Below are positions 1-8,554 of a DNA stretch of 64,000 nucleotides, piece after piece. Numbering within the stretch: position 1 is the first letter of the stretch; each line of letters begins with the position of its first letter. The translations under genes and the position numbers were made by a program. The stretch covers positions 38,486 to 102,485 of the forward strand of contig JAFEFN010000012.1 of the NCBI GenBank assembly GCA_018240525.1, given 5' to 3'. This DNA is from Pseudomonadota bacterium. GTDB taxonomy: Bacteria; Pseudomonadota; Gammaproteobacteria; Steroidobacterales; Steroidobacteraceae. The notes under the pieces are model-generated. The model did no database searches and was not told the DNA's origin. It was given only the letters and a program-made list of their open reading frames with translations.

Positions 1-471
1 GCGCACCCCGACCAGCTGCACCTTGCCGTCGGCGAAGTCCAGCACCTGCAGCGTGCCGGGCTGGTGGATGAGGCGCTCGACGTACTCGGTGACCAGCTGC
101 TCGGGGCTGATGAAGACATCGACCGGCAGGCCCTCGGTGAGCGCCGCGCGGCTGGTGTACTCGGGGGAGCGCACGCGCGCGATCTTGGTCGGGGTGCGGT
201 ACAGGGTGAAGGCCACCTGGCAGGCCATGAGGTTCACCTCGTCGCTGGAGGTGAGGGCGATGAGCACCTCGGCCTCGGCCGCGCCGGCGGCCTCGAGCAC
301 GGAAGGGTAGGCGGCGTTGCCGGCCACGGTGCGCACGTCGAAGCGGTCCTGCAGGTCGCGCAGGATGTCCTCGTTGGAGTCGACGACCGTGACCTCGTTG
401 GCCTCCTCGCGCGCGAGCGCCTGGGCGGCGGTGCGCCCGACCTGGCCTGCGCCGAGGATGAGGATCTTCAT
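1..471 (-). CDS. trkA: Trk system potassium uptake protein TrkA, N-terminal part (cut by window edge)
   Basis: Peripheral NAD-binding regulator of the Trk potassium uptake channel, acting on the inner face of the cytoplasmic membrane. The visible 157 residues are the first RCK/TrkA-N Rossmann domain. They begin MKILILGAGQVG, with the GxGxxG dinucleotide loop at residues 7-12, then VVDSNED at the end of the second strand, where an acidic residue binds the ribose. The rest of the protein (a further TrkA-C/N/C set is usual) lies to the left of the window. It is on the same strand as uvrD, 65 bases downstream of it. The ATG at 469-471 is the natural start because the protein begins directly with the first beta strand. 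A standalone RCK protein is a less likely reading. Confidence 0.93.
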   Translation of the reverse strand, partial: MKILILGAGQVGRTAAQALAREEANEVTVVDSNEDILRDLQDRFDVRTVAGNAAYPSVLEAAGAAEAEVLIALTSSDEVNLMACQVAFTLYRTPTKIARVRSPEYTSRAALTEGLPVDVFISPEQLVTEYVERLIHQPGTLQVLDFADGKVQLVGVR

Positions 472-536
472 GGGGCCTTGCGGGGGGGCCGGGTCATGGA
501 CGCCTAGTGTAGCGAGTTAGCCCTTGGCCGAAGGAC

Positions 537-2711
537 CTACAGCGGCACCAGGTTCGCATACTGCACCATCAGCCACTTGGTGCCCTGGCGCTCGAAGCTC
601 ACCTGCACGCGCGCCTGCGGCCCGTTGCCCTCGACCGAGAGGATGACCCCCTCGCCGAACTTGCCGTGGCGCACCCGCGCCCCCAGGCGCACCCCCGGGG
701 CGGCCGGCTCCTGCGGGCGGAAGCGCCCCACGGCCACGGGGCGCGAGACCTGCACGCGCGGGCGCACCTCCTCGAGCAGCTCCTCGGGGATCTCGCGGAT
801 GAAGCGCGAGGCCTGGCCGTAGGAGTCCACGCCGTGCAGGCGGCGCTGCTCGGCGCACGTCAGGTACAGCTGGCGCATGGCGCGCGTCATGCCGACGTAG
901 CACAGGCGGCGCTCCTCCTCGAGCCCGTCCAGGTCGTTCAGAGAGCGCTGGTGCGGGAAGAGGCCCTCCTCCATGCCGCACAGGAAGACCACCGGGAACT
1001 CCAGCCCCTTGGCCGTGTGCAGGGTCATCATCTGCACGCAGTCCTCCCAGGCATCGGCCTGGCCCTCGCCGGACTCGAGGGCCGCGTGGGCGAGGAAGGA
1101 CTCCAGCGGCGGCAGCTCGCTCGCCTCGGGGGTGAAGCCGCGCGCCGCGGAGACCAGCTCGTCCAGGTTCTCCGCGCGCGCCTCGCCGCGCTCGGCCTTC
1201 TCCTTGCGGTAGTGCTCGATGAGGCCGCTGCCCTTGAGGACCTGGTCGACCTGCTCGTGCAGGGCGAGCGCGCCGGACTCGGCGGCGATGCGCTCGATGA
1301 GGGCCATGAAGCCCTGGATGGCCGCGGCGGCCTTGGCGCCCAGCGTGCCCGCGGCGATGGCCGCGCCGGCGGCCTCCCACAGCGAGCTGCCGTTGGCGCG
1401 CGCCTGCTCGCGCACGATGTCGAGGCTCCTGGCGCCGACCCCGCGGGTGGGCAGGTTCACCACGCGCTCGAAGGAGGCATCGTCACGGCGGTTGGCGATC
1501 AGGCGCAGGTAGGCGAGCGCGTCCTTGATCTCGGCGCGCTCGAAGAAGCGCAGGCCGCCGTAGACGCGGTAGGGCACGCGCGCGGAGAGGAACGCCTCCT
1601 CGAAGACGCGCGACTGCGCGTTCGAGCGGTACAGGATGGCGATCTCGCGGCGCTGGCCGCCGTGGGCGACCCACTCGCGGATGCGGTGCGTGACGAACTC
1701 GGCCTCGTCGCGCTCGTTGAAGGCCGTGTACAGGTGGATCGGCTCGCCCTTGGCGCCGTCGGTCCACAGGTTCTTCCCCAGGCGCGAGTTGTTGTGGGCG
1801 ATGAGCCCGTTGGCCCCGGCCAGGATGGTCGCGGTCGAGCGGTAGTTCTGCTCCAGGCGGAACAGCTGCGCCGCCGGGTAGTCGCGGCGGAACTCCTGCA
1901 GGTTCTCCACGCGCGCGCCGCGGAAGCGGTACACCGACTGGTCGTCGTCGCCGACCACGAAGGGGAAGCTGGCGTAGCCGCCCGCGTCCGGGACGCCCGG
2001 GGCGAGCAGGCGCAGCCAGGCGTACTGGATGCCGTTGGTGTCCTGGAACTCATCCACCAGCACGTGCTGGAAGCGCCGCCGGTAGTGCGCGAGCAGCGAG
2101 GGGTTGTCGCGCCACAGCTCGAACGCGCGCAGCAGCAGCTCGGCGAAATCCACGGTGCCCGCGCGCGCGCAGGCTTCCTCGTATGCCTGGTACAGCCGGA
2201 TCAGCTGCAGGCGCGTGGGATCGTTGCCGTCCTTGAGGTGCTGCGGGCGGCGCCCCTCGTCCTTGTTCGAGTTGATGAACCACTGCACCTCGCGCGGGAT
2301 CCAGCGCGTCTCGTCCAGCTCCGCGGCGCGGATCAGCTTCTTGATCAGGCGCTGCTGGTCCTCCGCGTCGATGATCTGGAAGCTCTGCACCAGGTTCGCC
2401 TCGCGCCAGTGGATGCGCAACAGCCGGTGCGCGAGGCCGTGGAAGGTGCCGATCCACAGCGCGCCGCCCGGGATGCCGAGCAGCTGCTCGACGCGGCCGC
2501 GCATCTCCCCGGCCGCCTTGTTCGTGAAGGTGACGGCGAGGATGTTGTGCGGCGAGGCGCCCTCGGCCTGGATCACCCAGGCGATGCGGTGGGTGAGCAC
2601 GCGCGTCTTGCCGCTGCCCGCGCCGGCGAGCACCAGCACGGGCCCGAGCGGGGCGGTCACGGCCGCGCGCTGCTCGTCGTTCAGGGGGTTGAGGATCGGG
2701 GACAGATCCAT
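537..2711 (-). CDS. uvrD: DNA helicase II, UvrD
   Basis: Superfamily 1A 3'-5' DNA helicase used in nucleotide excision repair and mismatch repair. The 724-residue product has the family's usual length. Visible motifs are the Q-motif region LNDEQRAAV (about 10-18), Walker A AGAGSGKT (29-36), the Walker B DEFQD box, GDDDQSVYRFRGA (motif III), and GMTRAM near the C-terminal helicase motifs. A C-terminal Tudor-like domain (GARVRHGKFGEGVILS) resembles the RNA-polymerase-binding tail of UvrD/PcrA. The start at 2711 (MDLSPILNPLNDEQ) matches known UvrD N-termini. An ATG four codons upstream (2723) is possible, and neither has a good ribosome-binding site. Rep is less likely because the C-terminal tail is UvrD-like. 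Confidence 0.95.
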   Translation of the reverse strand: MDLSPILNPLNDEQRAAVTAPLGPVLVLAGAGSGKTRVLTHRIAWVIQAEGASPHNILAVTFTNKAAGEMRGRVEQLLGIPGGALWIGTFHGLAHRLLRIHWREANLVQSFQIIDAEDQQRLIKKLIRAAELDETRWIPREVQWFINSNKDEGRRPQHLKDGNDPTRLQLIRLYQAYEEACARAGTVDFAELLLRAFELWRDNPSLLAHYRRRFQHVLVDEFQDTNGIQYAWLRLLAPGVPDAGGYASFPFVVGDDDQSVYRFRGARVENLQEFRRDYPAAQLFRLEQNYRSTATILAGANGLIAHNNSRLGKNLWTDGAKGEPIHLYTAFNERDEAEFVTHRIREWVAHGGQRREIAILYRSNAQSRVFEEAFLSARVPYRVYGGLRFFERAEIKDALAYLRLIANRRDDASFERVVNLPTRGVGARSLDIVREQARANGSSLWEAAGAAIAAGTLGAKAAAAIQGFMALIERIAAESGALALHEQVDQVLKGSGLIEHYRKEKAERGEARAENLDELVSAARGFTPEASELPPLESFLAHAALESGEGQADAWEDCVQMMTLHTAKGLEFPVVFLCGMEEGLFPHQRSLNDLDGLEEERRLCYVGMTRAMRQLYLTCAEQRRLHGVDSYGQASRFIREIPEELLEEVRPRVQVSRPVAVGRFRPQEPAAPGVRLGARVRHGKFGEGVILSVEGNGPQARVQVSFERQGTKWLMVQYANLVPL

Positions 2712-2744
2712 AGGGGGGCGCATTCTACGGGAAGAATTTCCCCT

Positions 2745-3803
2745 TCAGGCGTCCGCCGGCGGGGTCTCCTGCGAGAAACGCGCCAGGGCCACGACGAAGC
2801 TCACGAGCACCGGTCCTGCGACCAGCCCGATGATCCCGAAGGCGGCCGCCCCGCCGATGGCGCCGAGGAACAGCGCGAGCGTGGAGACTTCCGCATGCCG
2901 CGCGGCCAGGATCGGCCGCAGCACGTTGTCCGCGCTGGCGAGGATGGCGGTCCAGACGAGCAGGAAGGTCGCCCAGCCCCAGTGGGCGGTGAAGGCGAAG
3001 TACAGGATCGCCGGGATGACCACGATCGAGGCGCCCGAGGGCAGAAAGGAGGCGAACACCGCGAGCACCCCGAACACCACCGGCGAGGGCAGGCCGGCGA
3101 TGGCAAAGCCGAGGCCGACGAAGATCCCCTGGAACACCGCCGTGCCCACCGAGCCGAACACGACCGCGCGCGTGACGTCGCCGAGGTACTTCAGGGCGCG
3201 GTCGCGCCGCTGCGGCGGCGCCGGGATCAGCCGGATGGCGTGCTCGGCGAGCGTGCGCCCGTCGCGCAGGAAGAAGAACAGGATGAACAGCATCATGAAG
3301 AAGCTGACCAGCGTGCCGAAGATGCCCAGGGCCAGGCTGCCGCCCAGGGCCGCGACGCTCTTCAGGGCGCCCTGCAGCCCCTCGGTCATCCAGCCCTGCA
3401 GCTGGTCGGCGGTCACCGAGGAGTTCTCGCGCACCCAGTCCACGGCGCTGCCCACCACCGGATAGTGGGACAGCCGCTCGAGCAGGTCGCTCCAGGAGGG
3501 CGGGGAGTGCTCGTGCAGGTAGGTGATCAGCCGCGCGACCTGGCCGGCGAACACCACCCCGAGGATGGACAGCGGCACGAACACGGCGATGGAGCCGAGC
3601 GCGGTGATGAAGCCGGCCGAGAGCGAGCGGCGACCCTTGAACACGGACCGGGTCAGGCGCTCCTGCAGCGGGAAGAACATGTAGCCCAGCAGGGCCGCCC
3701 AGGCGAGCATGCCGAAGAAGGGGCGCAGCACCTGCAGCAGCAGGTAGCCCAGCACCGCCGCGAGGGTGAGATGGAAGCAGCGGCGGTAGAAGGTGGAGTG
3801 CAT
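2745..3803 (-). CDS. AI-2E family transporter (PerM/YdiK-like membrane permease)
   Basis: Polytopic inner-membrane protein of 352 residues in the AI-2E exporter-like family (YdiK/PerM/TqsA). It has the typical plan. Paired hydrophobic helices lie at the N-terminus (about 15-50) and around 65-90. A soluble amphipathic middle follows (about 95-150, containing HEHSPPSWSDLLERL). A hydrophobic C-terminal half includes a GLPSPVVFGVLAVFASFLPS region, similar to the family's conserved GLP...LLAFIPxxG signature. The substrate cannot be read from sequence; members include small-molecule and possibly Na+(Li+)/H+ transporters, so an autoinducer role should not be assumed. It lies between uvrD and the TonB receptor on the same strand and starts with ATG. 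Confidence 0.85.
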   Translation of the reverse strand: MHSTFYRRCFHLTLAAVLGYLLLQVLRPFFGMLAWAALLGYMFFPLQERLTRSVFKGRRSLSAGFITALGSIAVFVPLSILGVVFAGQVARLITYLHEHSPPSWSDLLERLSHYPVVGSAVDWVRENSSVTADQLQGWMTEGLQGALKSVAALGGSLALGIFGTLVSFFMMLFILFFFLRDGRTLAEHAIRLIPAPPQRRDRALKYLGDVTRAVVFGSVGTAVFQGIFVGLGFAIAGLPSPVVFGVLAVFASFLPSGASIVVIPAILYFAFTAHWGWATFLLVWTAILASADNVLRPILAARHAEVSTLALFLGAIGGAAAFGIIGLVAGPVLVSFVVALARFSQETPPADA

Positions 3804-3871
3804 GCCCGCCTAGCTTAGCGCCAAGGCCGCCCCGGCGCGACGCGCGCGCCGGGGTCGTTCATGCCCCGCCC

Positions 3872-6286
3872 CTACTGGGCATTCACTTCCTTGCCGAACC
3901 GGTAGTTCAGGCGCAGGCCGATCACGCGCGGCTCGTTGGTGGTCTGCCGCAGGTCGTAGTTGCCGGTGTTGCTGTAGATGATGGCGTTCTTGTCCGCGCA
4001 GTTGGTGCAGAACAGCTCCGCCAGCCAGTGCCCGCTCGCCGGCAGCAGGCCGATGCGCAGGTTCATCAGCGAGTATTCCGGCTGCAGGATGCGCGGGATG
4101 CCGAGCGAGCTTTCCTTGTGCAGGTCGTTCCACATGTCGCCCTTGTGGGCGATGTCGAACTGGGCATAGCCGTGCAGGCTGGCCGACAGCGGGTGCTCGT
4201 AGCGGATGTTGGCGCTGTAGCTGAAGTACGGCACGTACGGCAGGCGCTCGCCGACCAGCTCCTGGAAGGACGCGTAGTGGCTGGACACCAGGCGCGAGTC
4301 GGTGTAGCTCACCGCTGCCTGCATCGACCAGTTCTCGTTCAGCTTGTAGTCGATGTTGCTCTCGACGCCCTTGATCTTGGCGTCCCCGACGTTGGCGTTG
4401 AAGCTGCTCGGCGGGCAGGTGTTGACGTCGTAGATGATCGTCTGCAGGTCCTTCCAGTCCATCTGGTAGACCGCGCCGTTCCAGACCAGGTGGTTGGCGA
4501 GCCAGCGGGTCTTGAAGCCGAACTCGTAGTTGTTGAGCGTGTCCGGCACGTACTTCTCGGGCACGCCGTTGGCGTAGCACTGCGCGGGGTAGCCGGAGTT
4601 GGAGCCGCCGTCGCGGAAGCCCTGCGAGAAGATCCCGTACAGCAGGATGTCCTCGGTCGCCTTGTAGTTGAGGCCGAAGCGGCTGTTCCACTTGGTCGAG
4701 CCGCCGGTGCTCTCGTACGGGGTGGTCGGCGCGTAGGCCAGCTGGCCGTAGGGGCTGTAGTAGCTGAAGTCCGACTTGAAGTGCACCGTGCCGGCCTCGA
4801 CGTTCAGCTTCGAGGTGATGTCGAAGTTGATGTTCACGAACTCGGTGGTCTGCTTGTAGTCCGTGCGCGTGGTGTACGCATACCACTCCCCCGGCGGCAG
4901 CGAGCTCGAGCCGGGCGGGGTGTTGTAGTAATAGTTGTAGTACTTGAAGGCCGGGCTGTCGGTGCGCAGGCCCGGCATGTAGAAGGTGCTGCCGGAGTTC
5001 TTGTCGCGGGTCTTCTCCCAGTACAGCCCGCCCAGCCAGTGCAGGCGGCCCCCCGACTTGGACTGCAGGCGCAGCTCGTCCGACCAGCGCTCCGGGTTGG
5101 TGTGGTACTCGAAGTACTGAACCGGCGGGTTGCAGTTGGTGTACGGCCCGGTGCCATACACCGGGTCGTTGGTGCAGGTGACCCCTTCCTTGGCGCCGCC
5201 CAGGTAGTTCTCCATGTACTGCGAGTACTCGTTGTGCTGGCGGGTGGGCAGAGACCAGTAGGTGCTGGCGAACACCAGGTCGCCGATGCCGACGTCCCCC
5301 TCCAGGTGGAAGTCGAGGGTCTTGGCCTGGAACTCGTGGCTCTCGGGGCCGAAGCGTTGCACGGTGCGCGCCGGCAGGGTCGGGTCTTCGTCCCAGGCGC
5401 CGAGCGTCGACTGGCGCTGGTAGCTGTAGGTGAGCGTCGCGAACCACTTCTCGCCCATCAGCGCCTTGAGCGCGATGCGGCCCCCCTCCAGGTGCATGCG
5501 GTTGTAGTCGTTGCGCGCCCAGTCGGCGTTGTTCGAGACCGCGGTGTTCACCCAGGTGCGTGTCGTCAGCTGGTTGTCGATGAAGCCGCCCTGCGAGTCG
5601 CTGAAGGCCGAGACGCGCAGGCCGAGCGCGCCGGCGACCAGCGGCACGTTGAGGAAGCCCTCGTAGGTCCAGTTGTCGCGGCCGTCGTGGATGGCCCCGG
5701 CGGTGAAGTCAACCCCGGCGCTGAAGTTGTTCACGTCCGGCTTCACGGTCGTGTTGCGGACGGCTCCGGCCATGGCACCGGCCCCGAAGGTAGTGCCCTG
5801 CGGCCCGTTCAGGATCTCGATCGCCTCCATGTCGTACAGGTGCAGGTCCGGCTGCGTGCCGCCCCAACTGAGCGACATGTCGTCCAGGTAGAAGCCGGTC
5901 GCGGACGTGTTGGCGTAGTTCGGGTTGCTGCCGTCGGCCACGCCGCGCATCACGAACAGCTGCGTGCCCGGTCCGACGCTGATGAAGGAGACCGAGGGCA
6001 CCTTGTAGGCGTAGTCATCGAAGCTGGCGATGCCGAGCTTCTGCAGGTCGTCCTTGGTGTAGACGTTGATGCTGATGGGCACGTCCTGCAGGTTCTCCTC
6101 GCGCTTGCGCGCGGTCACCACCACCTCCTGCAGGCCGGTGGATGCGGAGTCGCTCGCGCCGGCCGCCGGCGCCCGCTGGGGCATCGCGGCGGCGGCGAGC
6201 GCCGAGGCGACGGCGAAGCCGATCCGTGTGACGTGGCGTGCGAGCGGTTCCTGGCATGCGGCGGCGGCGGCGTTGACTTTGCCCAT
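3872..6286 (-). CDS. TonB-dependent outer-membrane receptor
   Basis: An 804-residue outer-membrane receptor that would import a scarce or large substrate using TonB/ExbBD energy. After a signal peptide (hydrophobic AVASALAAAAM about residues 23-33, Ala-rich cleavage region) comes LQEVVVTARKREENLQDVPI, the usual start of the plug domain in this class. The plug motifs MRGV and ILNGPQGTTFG follow, then a long beta-barrel with repeated aromatic strands and a TonB-receptor end (RVIGLRLNYRFG). A short tail GKEVNAQ follows, so the last residue is not aromatic, which is unusual. Three in-frame ATGs occur in a row; the third (6286) is best spaced from AGGGG. It is co-directional with and 138 bases downstream of the TPR-sulfotransferase. 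The substrate is unknown; the cobalamin, siderophore or peptide question is open. Confidence 0.93.
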   Translation of the reverse strand: MGKVNAAAAACQEPLARHVTRIGFAVASALAAAAMPQRAPAAGASDSASTGLQEVVVTARKREENLQDVPISINVYTKDDLQKLGIASFDDYAYKVPSVSFISVGPGTQLFVMRGVADGSNPNYANTSATGFYLDDMSLSWGGTQPDLHLYDMEAIEILNGPQGTTFGAGAMAGAVRNTTVKPDVNNFSAGVDFTAGAIHDGRDNWTYEGFLNVPLVAGALGLRVSAFSDSQGGFIDNQLTTRTWVNTAVSNNADWARNDYNRMHLEGGRIALKALMGEKWFATLTYSYQRQSTLGAWDEDPTLPARTVQRFGPESHEFQAKTLDFHLEGDVGIGDLVFASTYWSLPTRQHNEYSQYMENYLGGAKEGVTCTNDPVYGTGPYTNCNPPVQYFEYHTNPERWSDELRLQSKSGGRLHWLGGLYWEKTRDKNSGSTFYMPGLRTDSPAFKYYNYYYNTPPGSSSLPPGEWYAYTTRTDYKQTTEFVNINFDITSKLNVEAGTVHFKSDFSYYSPYGQLAYAPTTPYESTGGSTKWNSRFGLNYKATEDILLYGIFSQGFRDGGSNSGYPAQCYANGVPEKYVPDTLNNYEFGFKTRWLANHLVWNGAVYQMDWKDLQTIIYDVNTCPPSSFNANVGDAKIKGVESNIDYKLNENWSMQAAVSYTDSRLVSSHYASFQELVGERLPYVPYFSYSANIRYEHPLSASLHGYAQFDIAHKGDMWNDLHKESSLGIPRILQPEYSLMNLRIGLLPASGHWLAELFCTNCADKNAIIYSNTGNYDLRQTTNEPRVIGLRLNYRFGKEVNAQ

Positions 6287-6424
6287 CATCATCCCCTGAG
6301 GCTTGTGCGTTAACCGCACGCGTGTGCGTGAAGCGTGCTCGGCCGATCATCCGTTGCGGCGTGTTGGTCCGTCAACCTCAGCCTGCGGCGTGCGCGCAAC
6401 AGTTGGGCGCACGCACCCGGTGCT

Positions 6425-8425
6425 TCAGTCGTAGGACGGGAAGCGCTCCAGGGCATCACCGAGCGCGTTGCGCAACGGCTCCAGCTCACGCTCGAAGTGA
6501 CGCCAGTAACCGATGCCGGAACGGTACAGCGGCTGGCGCACCTGCTCGGCGCTGGCCGTGCGCACCGAGCGGCGCGTCCGGTGGAAGGACAGGCAGGCCT
6601 CCTCGAAGGGCAGGCGGCAGTGCTCGAGCAGGCGGCGGATGTTCCTCTCCGGCTCGCGCACCACCTCCTCGTACTGCACGTGCAGCACCTTGCCCGGCAG
6701 CACCCGGTCCCAGTGGTCCATGAGCGCGAGGTAGCCGCGGTAGTAGCGCCCGAGGTCCTCCAGGTCGTAGCTGAAGGCCTGCCCTTCCGCGAAGTGCTGC
6801 TTGAAGGTGCTGAAGCAGGCATCCAGCGGGTGGCGACGGGCATCGACGATGCTCGCGTTCGGCAGGATGGCGTGGATCAGGCCGACGTGGCTGAAGTTGT
6901 TGGGCAGCTTGTCGGTGAAGCGCGGGCGGTCGCGGTGCAGCGGCGCGGTCTCGGCGAGGTAGCGGTCGCCGAGCGCGCGCAGCTCCGGCCCGCTCACCCG
7001 CAGCACAGCCTCCGGATAGCCGTCGCGGTCGGCGGAAGTGTCCTCGAACTCGTGCACCATGTGGATGATGTTGGGCAGCTCCATCGTGCCCTCCACCTGC
7101 GAGTGGCTGGCCAGCACCTGCTCCAGCAGCGTCGAGCCCGAGCGCGGCAGGCCGACGATGAAGATGGGCGCGGGGTCCGGGTTGCCGCCGTGGGCGCGGG
7201 CGGCGAAGAAGGCGGCGTCGAACACCTGGATGAGGCGCCCGATGCGGCGCTCGTACTTGCCGATGTCGAAGGGCTGCTCGAGGCGACGCAGCGCGTTGCC
7301 GCGCCGGTAGTGCGCGAAGCTCTCCGGGTAGCGGCCGCGCTGCTCGAGCGCCTTGCCGAGCGCGAAGTGCAACTGCGCCTCGCCGCCCGGGGCGTGCCGG
7401 CCGGCCGCCAGCACCGCCTGCATGGCGGCGAGCTCCTCGTCCGCGAACGTGTAGTTCTTCAGGTCCGCGAGGCTCCACCAGGCTTCCCCGGAGGCCGGGT
7501 CGAGCTGCAGGGCGGCCTTGTAGGCGGCCTCGCTGTCGGCACGCCGGCCCAGGGTCTTGTTCAGGTGGCCCAGGGTCAGCACCAGCCGCACCTCGCGCGG
7601 CTTCAGGCGCGCGGCGTGCTGGTAGGCCTCGAGCGCTTCCTCCTGGCGCATCAGCTTGGTCGCCACCGCGCCCAGCACCAGCCAGGTCTGGTCATTCTCC
7701 GGCTCGACCTTGAGCAGTTCGCGCGCGGCGCGATCCGCTTCCTCGAGGCGGCCGAGGGCGATGAGCGCCTGCACCAGCCCGCGCTGCGCGAGCGGCAGGT
7801 GCGCGCTTTGCTTCAGCGCATGTCGCAGCAGCCGCTCGGCATCGTGCGGCTTGTCCGCGGCCAGGGAGAGTGCCGCAAGTCCCGCGAGCGCGGCCGCATG
7901 GCTCGGGTCCGCCTGCAGCACTTGCCGGAACGCCGCCTCGGAGCCCTTGCGGTCATCGGCCACCAGCGCCGCCGTCGCCGCCTCGATGCGCGCACGGTGC
8001 GGGTCGGTCAGGCGCGCGCGCTCGTAGGCGATCAGGGCATCGGTGTACTGGCCCAGGTCCACCAGCGCATCGCCGTACGCCAGCCAGGCGAGGTGATGGT
8101 GCGGGTGGTCCTTGAGCACCGCCTGCACGTGGCCGCGGGCGAGCTGCGCCTGTCCGAGCGCGCGGGTCGCGCGCGCCAGGTCCACGCGTGCCGCGGCGAA
8201 GTCGGGAACGCGCTCGAGCAGTCCGGTGAGCAGCGCGACGCTCGCCTCCGGCTGTCCCTGCGCCAGCAGCGCCGCGCCCAGCAGCCACTGCACGCCCGGC
8301 TCCCCGGGGTACTGCACGGCCAGCGTGCGCAGCAGGCGCTCCGCCGTGGCGGCCTGGCCGGCGCGCAGGGCCATGTGCGCGCGCCTGCGGTGGACCTCGA
8401 GCGGGGTTGGAGTCGGCGCGTTCAT
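6425..8425 (-). CDS. Tetratricopeptide-repeat sulfotransferase
   Basis: A 666-residue two-part protein. Residues 1 to about 370 are tandem TPR units (repeats of the type ALxALGRxEEADRAARELL), a scaffold for protein or peptide binding. Residues of about 400-665 form a sulfotransferase domain. It contains the 5'-phosphosulfate loop IVGLPRSGSTLLEQVL and a 3'-phosphate region with DARRHPLDACFSTFKQ. It would transfer sulfate from PAPS to a hydroxyl acceptor, probably in the cytoplasm because no signal peptide is seen. This TPR plus sulfotransferase layout is often encoded beside TonB receptors in gamma- and alphaproteobacteria, as here. The ATG at 8425 is preferred over an upstream GTG at 8446. 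Neither has a clear ribosome-binding site. The acceptor is unknown. Confidence 0.88.
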   Translation of the reverse strand: MNAPTPTPLEVHRRRAHMALRAGQAATAERLLRTLAVQYPGEPGVQWLLGAALLAQGQPEASVALLTGLLERVPDFAAARVDLARATRALGQAQLARGHVQAVLKDHPHHHLAWLAYGDALVDLGQYTDALIAYERARLTDPHRARIEAATAALVADDRKGSEAAFRQVLQADPSHAAALAGLAALSLAADKPHDAERLLRHALKQSAHLPLAQRGLVQALIALGRLEEADRAARELLKVEPENDQTWLVLGAVATKLMRQEEALEAYQHAARLKPREVRLVLTLGHLNKTLGRRADSEAAYKAALQLDPASGEAWWSLADLKNYTFADEELAAMQAVLAAGRHAPGGEAQLHFALGKALEQRGRYPESFAHYRRGNALRRLEQPFDIGKYERRIGRLIQVFDAAFFAARAHGGNPDPAPIFIVGLPRSGSTLLEQVLASHSQVEGTMELPNIIHMVHEFEDTSADRDGYPEAVLRVSGPELRALGDRYLAETAPLHRDRPRFTDKLPNNFSHVGLIHAILPNASIVDARRHPLDACFSTFKQHFAEGQAFSYDLEDLGRYYRGYLALMDHWDRVLPGKVLHVQYEEVVREPERNIRRLLEHCRLPFEEACLSFHRTRRSVRTASAEQVRQPLYRSGIGYWRHFERELEPLRNALGDALERFPSYD

Positions 8426-8554
8426 GGGTGCGTGCGCTATTCGCACGGTGCTGCGAATGCGGCCGGCAGCCTAGCATGGGCGCTTGCCGGCCGGGCGCGG
8501 CCTCAGGCTACACTCGCCCGCCCGTCCTCGTGCCCACCCTTCAAGGAGCTGTCC

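Noticed and set aside
666..3818. A 1050-codon open frame on the + strand opposite uvrD and the AI-2E permease
   Set aside because: Sequence is Arg/Ala/Gly/His-rich with no family features; it is the antisense image of real genes in GC-rich DNA.
6287..6424. Cobalamin or other riboswitch ahead of the TonB receptor
   Set aside because: The gap is short and holds no B12-box-like or other conserved riboswitch core; only GC repeats are seen.
6335..8554. N-terminal extension of about 740 codons on the S9 peptidase frame
   Set aside because: It is antisense to the TPR-sulfotransferase gene. The GTG at 8555 has AAGGAGCT and a Tat-like signal follows directly.
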